From Bacteroidota bacterium (lineage in GTDB: Bacteria > Bacteroidota > Bacteroidia > Chitinophagales > UBA8649), in the NCBI GenBank assembly GCA_002862745.1, contig PKDX01000026.1, forward strand, positions 22,783-86,782: 64,000 nucleotides of DNA, in the 5' to 3' direction. Under the pieces are notes generated by a model. That model did no database searches. It was given only the letters and a program-made list of their open reading frames with translations, and was not told where the DNA came from. The translations under genes and the position numbers were made by a program. This document shows, in pieces, positions 49,303 through 59,167 of this stretch. How positions within the stretch are numbered: the first letter of the stretch is position 1; each line of letters opens with the position of its first letter.

Positions 49303-49857
49303 CTATTTGCCTTTTTTCTTTGGTGCGATGACAATGGCCATCTTTTTTCCTTCGAGCTTTGGCAGTTGTTCAACCGCTCCAAACTCCTCTAGTCGCTGAG
49401 CCAGCTTGAGTAAGAGAAGTTCCCCTCGATCTTTGAACACAATACTTCTTCCTCGGAAGAAAACGAAGGCTCTGACTTTTGATCCTTCGTTTAAGAATTT
49501 TTCTCCGTGCTTGGCCTTAAACTCAAAGTCGTGATCATCCGTATTCGGTCCGAAACGAATCTCCTTGATGACTGTTTTTTGCGTTTTGGCTTTGATCTCC
49601 TTGTCCTTCTTTTTCTTTTCAAAAAGGAATTTGCGGTAATCCATGATCTTGCAGACCGGTGGTTCGGCCTTGGGAGAAATTTCTACGAGGTCTAGCTCGA
49701 GCTCTCGAGCCAATTCTTTTGCCTTGTCGGTGGAATACACTCCCATTTCAACATTATCGCCTACGAGGCGAACTTCTGAAACGCGTATGAAATCATTGAT
49801 ACGGTGAGGGTTTTCGCGAATTACTCTTCTACCTCGGTGACGTCGTCTGTGTTGCAA
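49303..49857 (-). CDS. infC: Translation initiation factor IF-3, TTG start
   Basis: 184 residues. The N-terminal domain shows [21 protein letters not shown], followed by [23 protein letters not shown], and the C-terminal domain has [26 protein letters not shown]. The frame begins with TTG at 49857 and is preceded by an arginine-rich segment (HRRRHRGRR) usual for this phylum; no ATG upstream is in frame before the thrS stop. A rare start codon matches IF-3 autoregulation known from E. coli (AUU). thrS-infC-rpmI-rplT is the classical order. Confidence 0.93.
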   Translation of the reverse strand: MQHRRRHRGRRVIRENPHRINDFIRVSEVRLVGDNVEMGVYSTDKAKELARELELDLVEISPKAEPPVCKIMDYRKFLFEKKKKDKEIKAKTQKTVIKEIRFGPNTDDHDFEFKAKHGEKFLNEGSKVRAFVFFRGRSIVFKDRGELLLLKLAQRLEEFGAVEQLPKLEGKKMAIVIAPKKKGK

Positions 49858-49884
49858 ATCAGTCTTAGTTTGATGTAAATATGG

Positions 49885-51819
49885 TTAATCTTGAGAGATT
49901 GCTGCAAACTTTTTCATGGATTTAGTCCACTCTTCGATGGAGAATGTGCCGATGTTGCCCTTTCCTTGTTGACGGATTGCCACAGCATTTTCCTTCATTT
50001 CTCTTTCTCCGAGTACAGCCATGTAGGGTATTTTATTTACCTCTGCATCACGAATCTTACGTCCAATCTTCTCATGGCGTTCATCGATTTCTACACGAAT
50101 TCCTTCTTTGGCCAAGGCGCTTTGTACGACTTTGGCGTAGTCATTAAAGACATTGCTGATCGGTAAGAGGATAATCTGTGTTGGCGTTAACCAAAGAGGA
50201 AATTTCCCAGCGCAATGTTCTGTGAGCACTCCAATAAATCGTTCAAAAGACCCAAAAGGTGCTCTATGAATCATAATCGGTCGATGCTTAGCATTATCCT
50301 CTCCAATATAGGTGAGGTCAAAGCGCTCGGGTAAATTGTAATCTACTTGAATAGTGCCTAGTTGCCAGCTTCGGCCTAGTGCATCTTTGACCATGAAATC
50401 AAGTTTTGGGCCATAGAAGGCCGCTTCGCCATATTCTGTAATCGTTTGGATTCCGGCTTCTTTGGAGGCTTCGATAATCGCGGATTCAGCAGCTACCCAA
50501 TTACTCTCTGAGCCTATATACTTGTCTGGATTTTCAGAATCACGTAGGGATATCTGGGCGGTAAAATCCTCAAACCCTAAGGCACGAAATACGTAGAGCG
50601 TTAGATCAAGTACTTCTAAAAATTCTCCTTTGAGTTGGCTTGCTGTACAGAAAACGTGTGCATCGTCTTGGGTAAAGCTTCTTACTCGAGTAAGGCCATG
50701 TAGCTCTCCTGATTGTTCATACCTGTACACTGTTCCAAACTCAGCATATCGAATGGGTAAATCTCGATATGAGTGGGGGAGGTGTGCATAGATTTCGCAG
50801 TGATGAGGACAATTCATGGGTTTTAAGAGAAACTCCTCATCCGTTTTCGGTGTTTGGATAGGCTGGAAGCTGTCCTCTCCATATTTTGCGTAGTGCCCTG
50901 AAGTTTCATAGAGATCTTTCTTACCAATATGAGGTGTGCGCACAGCTTGATAGCCTCTTCTTTCTTGTTCTTCGCGAAGAAAGTCTTCTAAACGCCTTCT
51001 CAATGCTTCGCCTTTGGGCAACCAAATCGGCAAGCCTGCGCCGACACGCTCTGAAAACATAAATAGTCCTAGTTCGGCACCTAGCTTACGATGATCTCGC
51101 TTTTTTGCTTCTTCTAGGCGCTCCAAATGTTCATTTAGGGCTTCCTTCTTAGGAAAGGAAACGCCATAAATTCTTGTAAGCTGTTTGCGGCTCTCATCGC
51201 CTCGCCAGTATGCTCCTGCGATATTCAGAAGCTTGATTGCCTTGATTTTACCTGTATCAGGAATATGAGGCCCTTTGCACAAATCCGTAAAATTCCCTTG
51301 GCTGTAGAAGGTTATATCTCCATCCTGGAGATCTTCAAGAAGTTCAACTTTGTATTCATCTCCCTTTTCCTCGAAATAAGCTAAGGCCTCTTTTTTGCTT
51401 ACCTCTTTGCGTTCATAGGTGTTTTTTTGACTTGCGAGGGATAGCATCTCCTTTTCAATTTTAGGCAGGTCTTCAGGAGATAATTGATAATCCCCTAAAT
51501 CCACGTCGTAGTAAAAGCCATTGTCGATAGAGGGTCCAATACCAAACTTCACTCCTGGGTAAAGGTTTTCAAGCGCCTCTGCAAGTAAATGGGCAGAAGA
51601 ATGCCAGAAGGTGGATGCTCCACCGTCATCATCCCACGTCAATAATTTAAAGGATGAGTCATTAGTTATTGGGCGTGTTAAGTCCCATACTTCGCCATTA
51701 ATTTCAGCAGAAAGTACTTTTTTAGCCAGACCATGGCTAATGGATTTAGCTACCTCGTAGGCTGTTATTCCCGACGCTACTTCCCGGATTGATCCATCGG
51801 GCATGGTAAGTTTTATCAT
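49885..51819 (-). CDS. thrS: Threonine-tRNA ligase
   Basis: 644 residues. TGS domain (1-62: [31 protein letters not shown]), editing SAD domain with [11 protein letters not shown], and the class II catalytic core with motif 2 [29 protein letters not shown]337 in MNCPHHC is the first zinc ligand, and motif 3 is [11 protein letters not shown]. The anticodon-binding domain ends the protein. It overlaps the TPR lipoprotein stop by four bases, so the message begins upstream. Confidence 0.96.
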   Translation of the reverse strand: MIKLTMPDGSIREVASGITAYEVAKSISHGLAKKVLSAEINGEVWDLTRPITNDSSFKLLTWDDDGGASTFWHSSAHLLAEALENLYPGVKFGIGPSIDNGFYYDVDLGDYQLSPEDLPKIEKEMLSLASQKNTYERKEVSKKEALAYFEEKGDEYKVELLEDLQDGDITFYSQGNFTDLCKGPHIPDTGKIKAIKLLNIAGAYWRGDESRKQLTRIYGVSFPKKEALNEHLERLEEAKKRDHRKLGAELGLFMFSERVGAGLPIWLPKGEALRRRLEDFLREEQERRGYQAVRTPHIGKKDLYETSGHYAKYGEDSFQPIQTPKTDEEFLLKPMNCPHHCEIYAHLPHSYRDLPIRYAEFGTVYRYEQSGELHGLTRVRSFTQDDAHVFCTASQLKGEFLEVLDLTLYVFRALGFEDFTAQISLRDSENPDKYIGSESNWVAAESAIIEASKEAGIQTITEYGEAAFYGPKLDFMVKDALGRSWQLGTIQVDYNLPERFDLTYIGEDNAKHRPIMIHRAPFGSFERFIGVLTEHCAGKFPLWLTPTQIILLPISNVFNDYAKVVQSALAKEGIRVEIDERHEKIGRKIRDAEVNKIPYMAVLGEREMKENAVAIRQQGKGNIGTFSIEEWTKSMKKFAAISQD

Positions 51820-52907
51820 AGCTCTCTTTCTATAGTTTCGAGGGTCTTACGTATCACCTCTTGGTATGAATGATTCAAAGGTAAGCGCTTTAGGAGTTCT
51901 GAAAAAGTTTCATAGGCATCATTCCATTGACTAGACTCCATGTACATCGTTCCCAGTCGGTAATACACATCTAAAAAAGTTGAATCTTGGGCAATCGCAA
52001 GTTTGTACTGCTCAATAGCCTTTGTACGCTGGTTATCTTTTTCAAAGAAGTAGCCTAGGTCAAAAATTGCTTCTTTGGGAATTGAGGCCGCCTTGTCCAA
52101 GTAGGTTGACATAACATCTAAAGCCCTTGAATAGTCCTGCTCACTCGCATATTGATGCCCTAGAATACTAGAGAGCTCATAACTTGAAGGATTGCGCTCA
52201 ATACCTTCTGCCAACCAACTTTTAGCTTGATCTGGATAGCCAAGTTCTGTGCTCACATTAAAACCAGCTTCGTAGGCAATAATAAAAGATGGGTCACTAT
52301 TTACACTTTCACGAAAGGCCTCCATGGCATCAAGAAAGTTGTTTTGATAACGATACATCTTACCCTTTAAATAATAACACTCTGCTGGATTGGCTCCGTA
52401 AGAAAGAGCGTTGTTAATACTCTCCATGCCCCGGTCGCTCATGGTTTGTACATCGCCATAGGGAGTGGAAAGGTCGGTGCTTAGGGTCATAAGTCCAAAA
52501 AGGTATTGTGCCATAATCATGTGCAGGGAGTCGGAAGATGGATTCTCCCGTAATGCCTTCTCAAAATGTCGAGCTGCATCAAGGATTAAGTCATCGGATA
52601 ACTGGTTGGCTCCTGTATAATCTCGCGCTAATGTCAGGCCTAAGAGTTGGTGAAAATCTTCTGCATGGAGATTAGATCGCTCAGCAATCAATTCGAGTAA
52701 GAGAAAGTACTTTGTTTCTAGATCTAGTCGGTCTTGGGATTCAGAGATCTTTAGCTCTAGATCGTTAACCGTGTTATCAGCACTGTGCGAAGTGTCGTTT
52801 GGTACATCGTCAATCCTTTTATCATTTTCTACTTCAGGGCTCGACTTGCAAGAAAGAACAAGCATGGCTGCCATGAAGAGAAAGATGAATGGATTTTTTT
52901 TCAGCAT
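51816..52907 (-). CDS. TPR-repeat lipoprotein
   Basis: 363 residues from ATG 52907 (an ATG at 52940 would add 11 residues before the signal). The signal ends AAMLVLSC, an SPII lipobox. After an acidic, Ser/Asn-rich linker come helical repeats; at least four TPR-type units lie in the C-terminal half, for example [30 protein letters not shown]. Such proteins usually serve as scaffolds; no enzyme motif is present. The stop overlaps the thrS start (ATGA), an unexpected pairing of an envelope protein with a synthetase gene. Confidence 0.8.
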   Translation of the reverse strand: MLKKNPFIFLFMAAMLVLSCKSSPEVENDKRIDDVPNDTSHSADNTVNDLELKISESQDRLDLETKYFLLLELIAERSNLHAEDFHQLLGLTLARDYTGANQLSDDLILDAARHFEKALRENPSSDSLHMIMAQYLFGLMTLSTDLSTPYGDVQTMSDRGMESINNALSYGANPAECYYLKGKMYRYQNNFLDAMEAFRESVNSDPSFIIAYEAGFNVSTELGYPDQAKSWLAEGIERNPSSYELSSILGHQYASEQDYSRALDVMSTYLDKAASIPKEAIFDLGYFFEKDNQRTKAIEQYKLAIAQDSTFLDVYYRLGTMYMESSQWNDAYETFSELLKRLPLNHSYQEVIRKTLETIEREL

Positions 52908-52911
52908 AGTG

Positions 52912-52919
52912 CAAATGTA
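52912..52919 (-). promoter_or_regulatory. Predicted -7 element of the TPR-thrS-infC-rpmI-rplT message, 4 bases from the ATG
   Basis: TACATTTG on the minus strand is a perfect TAnnTTTG ending four bases before the TPR lipoprotein ATG. A start so close would leave an mRNA with no useful leader. It lies between two divergent genes. Confidence 0.5.
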
Positions 52920-52920
52920 T

Positions 52921-52952
52921 TTGAAATCAATCGTTTCCATAGTCTACCTTCG
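52921..52952 (+). promoter_or_regulatory. Predicted promoter of the GH3-family gene
   Basis: TTG (52921-52923), a 21-base spacer and TACCTTCG (52945-52952), one mismatch from TAnnTTTG, lie four bases before ATG 52957. It overlaps the -7 region of the divergent TPR gene. Confidence 0.45.
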
Positions 52953-52956
52953 TAAA

Positions 52957-54459
52957 ATGGGATTAAAATCCATTCTTGTTCGTGCTATTGCACCTCTTTT
53001 AGCTAGTAATGTGTACAGAGCACATCGCCACGCAGGTGATCGTCAACGGAAGTTACTGAAATCTCTAGTCCGACAGAGTTACCATGTACATTACCTAAAT
53101 GACCTCAAGATTTCACGAGATGATGATGCTCAGACAATCAGTCAAAAACTTCCTATTGTTGACTATGAGGATATCCGCCATTATATTGATCGAGTTCGTG
53201 AAGGGGAAAAGGATGTTTTGTGGCGTGGGCTTCCGAAGTACTGGGCAAAGACCTCGGGTACGACTTCAGGAGCCAAATACATCCCATTAACAAAGGAAAG
53301 TATGCCCGACCACATTCGTGCGGCTCGTAATGCGCTTTTTTGTTTGATTGCCGACGGATTGTCTGCTGACTTCTTCGATGGAGATATGATTTTCCTGCAA
53401 GGCAGTCCTGAGCTAGTCTACGAGAACGATATTGCGGTAGGTCGTCTGAGTGGCATCGTCTATCATCATGTTCCTTCTTGGTTACAACGCAATCGCCAAC
53501 CATCATACGAAGTAAACTGCATAGAAGATTGGGAAGCTAAGGTTGAACAAATCGCCAGCGACACAAGTCAACGTGATATGCGTCTAATCAGCGGAATTCC
53601 CCCTTGGTGCGTAAACTACTTTGAACGTTTACTGTCGCTTACAAAGAGGAATAATCTGCTAGAATTATTTCCGAACCTTAGCGTATTCGCGTATGGCGGG
53701 GTGCAGTACGCTCCTTATAAGGCGTCTATAGATTCTCTTATTGGTGCTGAGATTCAAGGCATGGAAACCTACCCTGCGAGTGAAGGCTTTATTGCCTTTC
53801 AGGATAAGACAGAGCATGAGGGTATGCTGCTAAATTTAGAAGCAAGTATAGTGTTTCAGTTTGTGCCACTGGAAGATTGGGGTAAACCATCTGCGAAAAA
53901 ACTATTTATCGATGAAGTGGAACTTGGGGTAAATTATGCAGTGGTTTTAACAAGTAATGCTGGGTTATGGTCATACAGCCTAGGGGATACCTTACGTTTT
54001 GTGAGCAAGGCGCCCTACCGTTTAGAGGTCACAGGTCGAGTTAAGCATTACATCTCTGCATTTGGCGAACATGTGATTGGCGAGGAGGTAGAAAAGGCTA
54101 TGCAAGCGGCTAAAGAAGATTTGTCTTTGTCCGTGCGAGAGTTTACTGTAGCGCCTGAAGTCAATCCTGTAGAAGGAAAGCCCTATCACGAATGGTTTAT
54201 CGAGTTTGAAAACGATATTTCTTCTAATGAGCTTGATAAGCTGTCTGAGTTTTTGGATAATCATTTACGCAAACAGAACACCTACTACGATGATTTACGA
54301 GTAGGAGAGATGCTATCGCGTGCTAAGATTACCAAGGTGCCCACACAAGGATTTGAAAAGGCTATGCGTGCTTCGGGTCAGTGGGGTGGTCAATCTAAAG
54401 TAAAACGTCTTGCTAATGATCGGGATTGGGTCAACTTCTTATTAAAAACAATGAAGTAA
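52957..54459 (+). CDS. GH3 auxin-responsive promoter family protein
   Basis: 500 residues from ATG 52957 (MGLKSILVRAIAPLL), the family-like start; the open frame reaches back to 52771 but overlaps the divergent gene. It belongs to the firefly-luciferase-like GH3 family that adenylates carboxylic acids and, in plants, conjugates them to amino acids. The phosphate-binding loop TSGTTSGAK is at 99-107, and YPASEGFIAFQD and YSLGDTLRFVS further support the ANL-type fold. Bacterial members are abundant in Bacteroidota but their acids and acceptors are unknown. It diverges from the TPR lipoprotein and precedes rseP by 37 bases. Confidence 0.85.
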   Translation: MGLKSILVRAIAPLLASNVYRAHRHAGDRQRKLLKSLVRQSYHVHYLNDLKISRDDDAQTISQKLPIVDYEDIRHYIDRVREGEKDVLWRGLPKYWAKTSGTTSGAKYIPLTKESMPDHIRAARNALFCLIADGLSADFFDGDMIFLQGSPELVYENDIAVGRLSGIVYHHVPSWLQRNRQPSYEVNCIEDWEAKVEQIASDTSQRDMRLISGIPPWCVNYFERLLSLTKRNNLLELFPNLSVFAYGGVQYAPYKASIDSLIGAEIQGMETYPASEGFIAFQDKTEHEGMLLNLEASIVFQFVPLEDWGKPSAKKLFIDEVELGVNYAVVLTSNAGLWSYSLGDTLRFVSKAPYRLEVTGRVKHYISAFGEHVIGEEVEKAMQAAKEDLSLSVREFTVAPEVNPVEGKPYHEWFIEFENDISSNELDKLSEFLDNHLRKQNTYYDDLRVGEMLSRAKITKVPTQGFEKAMRASGQWGGQSKVKRLANDRDWVNFLLKTMK

Positions 54460-54496
54460 AGCACCATACGTTGTATTTTCGTTAGCCATTATTCTT

Positions 54497-55840
54497 ATGC
54501 TACCTACTGTATTACAATTTTTTGCTTCTCTTTCCCTTTTGATTGTCCTTCATGAATTTGGACATTTCATCGCAGCGAGAATGTTTGGTGTGAGGGTCAA
54601 GAAGTTTTATCTATTTTTTGATTTTCTTTTCCCTTTTCCTAATCTGGCTAATTTTTCTTTGTTTAAGAAGAAAGTAGGAGATACAGAATATGGCATTGGT
54701 TGGTTTCCCTTTGGAGGCTACGTTCAAATGGCAGGAATCATGGATGAATCCATGGATGAAGAGGAGCTAAAGCAACCGCCAAAACCCGATGAATTTCGTT
54801 CAAAACCTGCATGGCAGCGTTTGATTATTCTTCTGGGAGGGATCATTGTTAATCTTTTGTTGGCCGTGATAATCTACACGGGTTTATCGTGGGTTTATGG
54901 GAAGGACACGCTACCTAATTCAGCATTGGAAAACGGTTATTATGTGGATGAGTTCGGTGAAAATTTAGGGCTACAAAACGGTGATATTGTTACTAAAGTC
55001 GGTGATAAAGAAGTTGAGGATGCGATGCAAGTGCGTGCGCTTTTGTTTGAGGATGTCATTGATAAGATTGAGGTTGACCGAAACGGAGAGCGTGTGGTGT
55101 TACCTGTGACTAAACAATTTTACATTGACTTGTTCGATAATCAGGCGGCTAAACCGATCATCTTAGAACCGGCTTTGTTGCCAGTAGTCAATGAATTGAT
55201 GGATGGACCGCTAAAACAATCAGGAGGTCAAGTTGGCGATCAAATTCTTGCAGTGGATACCGTTGATGTTAATTTCTTTCAAGAGGTTACCCGCATTGTA
55301 AAGGGTGAAACCTATGAGACGGGTGATACCATGACCATGGTTATGTTACGAAATGGTACGGATACGCTAACGCTTTATCCAGTAATGGATGAATCAGGAC
55401 TCTTAGGATTCGCTCCTAAAATACCCTATGTCCATGAAGAGGTAAGTTTTGGCGAGGCATTGATTGAAGGTCCTCGAAGAACATGGAACACCTTGGTGGC
55501 CTACATTGGACAATTCAAGCTGATATTTGATAGAGATATCAAGGGATATAAGCATATAGGTGGATTTGGAACGATTGCCTCGTTTTACAGCGGTGGATTT
55601 TCATGGGCTTCATTTTGGTCTAAGACCGCCTTTATTTCAATCATATTAGCCTTTATGAACTTATTGCCGATTCCGGCACTCGATGGAGGTCATGCTCTAT
55701 TTACCATCTATGAAATGATTGCAAGAAGACCACCCCCAGAAAAATTCTTGCAATATGCCCAGACTATAGGTATGTTGTTGCTATTGTTTTTGATGCTTTA
55801 TGCGAATGGTATGGACGTCATACGTTGGCTCTTTCCATAA
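54497..55840 (+). CDS. rseP: Site-2 metalloprotease RseP
   Basis: 447 residues. The zinc motif HEFGH is at 19-23 in the first transmembrane helix, and the third ligand D396 lies in LLPIPALDGGH near the C-terminus. Two PDZ-like regions occupy about residues 140-310. The N-terminal part carries FGVRVKKFYLFFDFLFPFPNLANF, a cytosolic loop usual in Bacteroidota members. It cleaves transmembrane anti-sigma factors or signal peptides within the inner membrane. No sigma-E-like system is nearby. Confidence 0.95.
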   Translation: MLPTVLQFFASLSLLIVLHEFGHFIAARMFGVRVKKFYLFFDFLFPFPNLANFSLFKKKVGDTEYGIGWFPFGGYVQMAGIMDESMDEEELKQPPKPDEFRSKPAWQRLIILLGGIIVNLLLAVIIYTGLSWVYGKDTLPNSALENGYYVDEFGENLGLQNGDIVTKVGDKEVEDAMQVRALLFEDVIDKIEVDRNGERVVLPVTKQFYIDLFDNQAAKPIILEPALLPVVNELMDGPLKQSGGQVGDQILAVDTVDVNFFQEVTRIVKGETYETGDTMTMVMLRNGTDTLTLYPVMDESGLLGFAPKIPYVHEEVSFGEALIEGPRRTWNTLVAYIGQFKLIFDRDIKGYKHIGGFGTIASFYSGGFSWASFWSKTAFISIILAFMNLLPIPALDGGHALFTIYEMIARRPPPEKFLQYAQTIGMLLLLFLMLYANGMDVIRWLFP

Positions 55841-55844
55841 GTTC

Positions 55845-55872
55845 TTGAAAAGTCTAGAATGTAGTACTTTTA
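55845..55872 (+). promoter_or_regulatory. Predicted tRNA-Leu promoter
   Basis: TTG (55845-55847), a 17-base spacer and TACTTTTA (55865-55872), one mismatch from TAnnTTTG, lie 7 bases before the tRNA. Transcription would start almost at the mature 5' end. Confidence 0.5.
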
Positions 55873-55879
55873 AATTACT

Positions 55880-55961
55880 GCCCGGATGGCGGAACTGGTA
55901 GACGCGCTGGATTCAAAATCCAGTTCCTTCGGGAGTGCGGGTTCGATTCCCGCTCCGGGTA
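55880..55961 (+). tRNA. tRNA-Leu (CAA)
   Basis: The sequence folds as a class II tRNA. Acceptor GCCCGGA pairs with TCCGGGT (G-U at position 1), anticodon stem CTGGA/TCCAG surrounds TTCAAAA with anticodon CAA, a long variable arm (TTCCTTCGGGAG region) follows, and the T arm is GCGGG-TTCGATT-CCCGC. The CCA end is not encoded (A then CA). It reads UUG codons. Confidence 0.96.
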
Positions 55962-55972
55962 CATTTTAAACT

Positions 55973-56827
55973 ATGAGGTCGCACTTTATTAAATCTTTAT
56001 TGTTAGCCTTAACAACGCTCTTCGCGGTGCACATTGCCTACCACCTTGTGCAATTTGTGATTCTTTACATAATGGACTTTAGGCCGTTGGAATTATATTT
56101 TCAGACAACATGGTTTGAGCCATCTCTTGATCCTAGGGCATGGTCCAAAAAAAGAATTTTAGCCGTGTATGGAGGGAGCACAATGGCAATGTTTCTTTTG
56201 GGGATTTCGGCAAAGGTCTTCACCCCTTCGAATGTAGTTGAGGTGCAAGACAATAGTCGGATTTATGAGACGATATACTCTTGGATTTTTATTTGGTCGA
56301 TGGTATATGGCCTTGCAGATGTTTTCGCAGCTCCATTTATCAAGAATTCTACTCATGTAGCGCCTTTACAAAATGTTTACTTATGGTATTTCCAGGGAGG
56401 CCCTATAGAATCTATTGCCTATGTTATTGCTTTGGTTGGAATACCCTTTATAATTATTATCCCTATGACGGTTCTCCGTCAATTTTTAGGGACTACGGAG
56501 TTTCCACAAGATCTCGTTTTTTGGGCAGGGAGATTCAATGTGCTAATAAATGCCGTGTTTATACCCGGCCTGGTGGCGCATGGAATTATATTAGGGCTGC
56601 TTTATCTACTTCCTAAGTATTCCCTAGATGATTTGATTGCCTTTGAAATGTTCAGATTCATTACTAGTTCGGGAATTTTTCTAAGTTTCTTATTGCTCTC
56701 TGGACTGAATCGCAGTGGAATAAAAAATAAGGATTATGCCTTTATAAATCCTTCAACTACTGCGGTATCTATCATCACGATGGCAGTCATCTTTGGTATC
56801 CTAGTCCTTGGAATTCAGATAAATTAG
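55973..56827 (+). CDS. Unknown polytopic membrane protein
   Basis: 284 residues with about seven predicted helices and short loops; the loop near residues 42-58 (LELYFQTTWFEPSLDPRAWSK) is the longest outside the membrane. I do not recognise the family. Features worth noting are the acidic helix motif in GLADVFAAPF and a run of short hydrophobic helices toward the C-terminus. The ATG lies 11 bases after the tRNA-Leu gene, so both may be made from one transcript. Confidence 0.55.
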   Translation: MRSHFIKSLLLALTTLFAVHIAYHLVQFVILYIMDFRPLELYFQTTWFEPSLDPRAWSKKRILAVYGGSTMAMFLLGISAKVFTPSNVVEVQDNSRIYETIYSWIFIWSMVYGLADVFAAPFIKNSTHVAPLQNVYLWYFQGGPIESIAYVIALVGIPFIIIIPMTVLRQFLGTTEFPQDLVFWAGRFNVLINAVFIPGLVAHGIILGLLYLLPKYSLDDLIAFEMFRFITSSGIFLSFLLLSGLNRSGIKNKDYAFINPSTTAVSIITMAVIFGILVLGIQIN

Positions 56828-56850
56828 AGTTCAGCTTTTTTGCATTAAGC

Positions 56851-58404
56851 TTAAAAGGATTGGCTAAGGTTAAACCGAAGTAGCGGGCGGTCGTATCCTT
56901 TTTCTAAACGAACCACATTAAACCGTACTCTATTAGGGGCTAGATTTAATGAATCGGTAAAGTATTGGAAGTAGGTCAACCCTCGTGCAACACCCATTGG
57001 GAGGTATTTGCGTCGAATGCGTTTGAGCTGGTTAGCTGTGGCTAGGTTGTATGGGTAGCTTAAAAGGTAGTTTACAGCAACGGTATCCTTTACCCATTTG
57101 ATTTCTTTGTTTCCTATCTCTAGAACCATCGAAACGTTATACAAGGGATTGATTTGTAAGAAGCTATTGATCTCAGAGAATACCTCATGGTGTTCCACGG
57201 TATCGTACAAGTTCACTGTAGGTTCAACAACGGACTCAAAAACATCTCGGTTTATCCAGTTCTTCTCTGTCGCTTTTGTGCTGCAATGCCGGATATAAAA
57301 CGGCATGTTATTGACAAAAACATCAATCATGCGTTGCATGCTTTCCTTATTCACTTGCCGCAACTCTGCAGGCAAGTAAATAGCCCATTCATTATCAAAA
57401 AATGCCAGTTGATCTATTAATCTGGATTTGGATTGAGATTCCAAGTCATTTAGAATGTGGTTTTTGATAGAGTCAATACGTACCGAGTCCCATGTATAGG
57501 GGTCTACTTCTGTGGAGAATACGGATTGCTCTACTTTATGATTTATGAGGGAATCTAGGACGTTGTCTTCCACATCATAATAGGTAAACTTAAGATAGGA
57601 CTGTCCCCCGATGTAGGAAATACTCAATTGCCCTAATGAATCATTGGGTTGTTGATTTAGGTATTCCTGAAGTACAAGAAGGGCTGCATGATACTTTGTG
57701 ACATTATTGCTGTGTGGACCTGCATAGCAGAATGTGATGGAATCTTGAGTTGATGGATAGATTTCCATGGTGTTAAACTCCAATTGTCCATCTTTAGCAT
57801 AACTACGATTCTTGGTTGGGGAAACTTCAGGTAACAACTCGAGAGCCTCTACGATGCTTGACAGGGTGGAATCTAAAGAAGGGGTTTGAATAAAAACTGA
57901 TCGAAACAGCTTGGTGTGTACATTGCTTTTTTCTGAGAATGGAAAGGCATATGTTGAGTCAATTTCAATTATAGTGCCATCAGGAGATGCGGGAAAAGAA
58001 TAAAAGTCTTGTAATGCACGTACACTATCGTAGTTAGGGTATTGATAAAGATTAAAGGCATAGATAATGTTGCCAATTTGTTCTTCCCTTATGTCGTAGT
58101 GAATCGCAATTTCTCCGAAGTTTACTTCGATCGATGGAGGTGTATCGGTCCAATTGCTATCTATCGTAGCTTGAATGGCTTGAGAGAGTTTGAGTACAGC
58201 GTAATCTTTGAATTTTTTAGGAAAGCCATACCTAAATTCGATGGATAAGCCCTGGGTGCTATCCTCATGGATTAAAGCCTTATGCCCATTGCGTACTTGC
58301 AAATGGGTGAAGTTGCTGGGCATATCCAAAGTGATCTGTCCAAAAAGCAGAGGACAAAAACCCAAGAGGAAGAATATTATTGAAAAAAGCACCGATCTCA
58401 CCAT
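56851..58404 (-). CDS. Unknown exported protein, distantly like an inactive M16 peptidase
   Basis: 517 residues. A signal peptide (1-22, ending LLFGQ) is followed by a mixed alpha/beta region. The layout (two related halves at 25-190 and 205-330, with segments such as FCYAGPHSNNVTKYHAALLVLQEYL and SRLIDQLAFFDNEWAIYL) recalls M16 insulinase-type domains, but the zinc motif HxxEH is missing, so it would be catalytically dead. The C-terminal 120 residues show no match I know. It is the last gene of the TonB-receptor operon, and its start overlaps the methyltransferase stop by seven bases. Confidence 0.45.
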   Translation of the reverse strand: MVRSVLFSIIFFLLGFCPLLFGQITLDMPSNFTHLQVRNGHKALIHEDSTQGLSIEFRYGFPKKFKDYAVLKLSQAIQATIDSNWTDTPPSIEVNFGEIAIHYDIREEQIGNIIYAFNLYQYPNYDSVRALQDFYSFPASPDGTIIEIDSTYAFPFSEKSNVHTKLFRSVFIQTPSLDSTLSSIVEALELLPEVSPTKNRSYAKDGQLEFNTMEIYPSTQDSITFCYAGPHSNNVTKYHAALLVLQEYLNQQPNDSLGQLSISYIGGQSYLKFTYYDVEDNVLDSLINHKVEQSVFSTEVDPYTWDSVRIDSIKNHILNDLESQSKSRLIDQLAFFDNEWAIYLPAELRQVNKESMQRMIDVFVNNMPFYIRHCSTKATEKNWINRDVFESVVEPTVNLYDTVEHHEVFSEINSFLQINPLYNVSMVLEIGNKEIKWVKDTVAVNYLLSYPYNLATANQLKRIRRKYLPMGVARGLTYFQYFTDSLNLAPNRVRFNVVRLEKGYDRPLLRFNLSQSF

Positions 58405-59165
58405 AGTTTAAAAAGTTGTTGGTTTAAGCCTTTTGTATCAAAAAACATATAGCCAAAGTTAAGGAACTCAAAAGATGCCCACGGTTTGGTACGCTGTATA
58501 GATTTCCTCCATGCCTTGTGAACGTCATAGCTCCAAAATATATCATCTACGGCAATCACTCCTTTCTCGTTGAGTAAACTATGGCATATCGGTATTAAAT
58601 CAAGTAGTGCCTCGGCTGTATGATGGCCGTCAATGTAGATCAAATCGTAGGATTTGTTCGTTTTAGCAAGGTGCTTTAAAACGCTAGCAAATGCACCCTC
58701 TAAAATGGTGTAATTGAGAAGTTCTCCTTCGTTGAGATATACCTTGGCAACCTCAATTGTCTTAGGACATCCTTCGATGGAGGTAATGCTTGTTCCTTCT
58801 CGCTCCAATGCACTGCCCATAGCAAAGGTCCCTCGTCCAAAATGTCCACCAAGCTCTAAAACATTTCTCGCCTTGTAAAAAGATACAAGGTTGTGAAGCC
58901 TCTGAACTTCCAGTGTTGTTGAGGCGGCTTTCTTATGCTTGATAACATCGATAAGTCGTTGGTCTTTCCCTGTTCCAAAGTCTTTTTTTCGGTAGGAGGG
59001 TAAATCATCAGCCCATGAAGAATTCCAGTGGTCTGCGAAGGCTATTTTTTGCTCGTTGTGCACTTCGGTATACAGGCGGTAGGCTAGATCAGAATGCAGT
59101 CTGTATTTTCCTTTGCTTTGAAAGTAATGTCCGACGGACAAAGCAATTTGTTCTAGCTTTCGCAT
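58398..59165 (-). CDS. Class I SAM-dependent methyltransferase (Methyltransf_24-like)
   Basis: 255 residues. Motif I is NVLELGGHFGRGTFAMG, motif II SITSIEGCPK, and motif IV LIYIDGHHTAEALLDL with a following VIAVDDIFWSYD. The IDGHH and VDD pair recalls metal-dependent O-methyltransferases. The gene starts 2 bases after the TonB receptor stop and overlaps the next gene, so it is part of the operon. The substrate is unknown. Confidence 0.8.
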   Translation of the reverse strand: MRKLEQIALSVGHYFQSKGKYRLHSDLAYRLYTEVHNEQKIAFADHWNSSWADDLPSYRKKDFGTGKDQRLIDVIKHKKAASTTLEVQRLHNLVSFYKARNVLELGGHFGRGTFAMGSALEREGTSITSIEGCPKTIEVAKVYLNEGELLNYTILEGAFASVLKHLAKTNKSYDLIYIDGHHTAEALLDLIPICHSLLNEKGVIAVDDIFWSYDVHKAWRKSIQRTKPWASFEFLNFGYMFFDTKGLNQQLFKLW

Positions 59166-59167
59166 GG

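Noticed and set aside
52771..52956. N-terminal extension of the GH3 protein
   Set aside because: It overlaps the divergent lipoprotein gene, and the family-like N-terminus starts at 52957.
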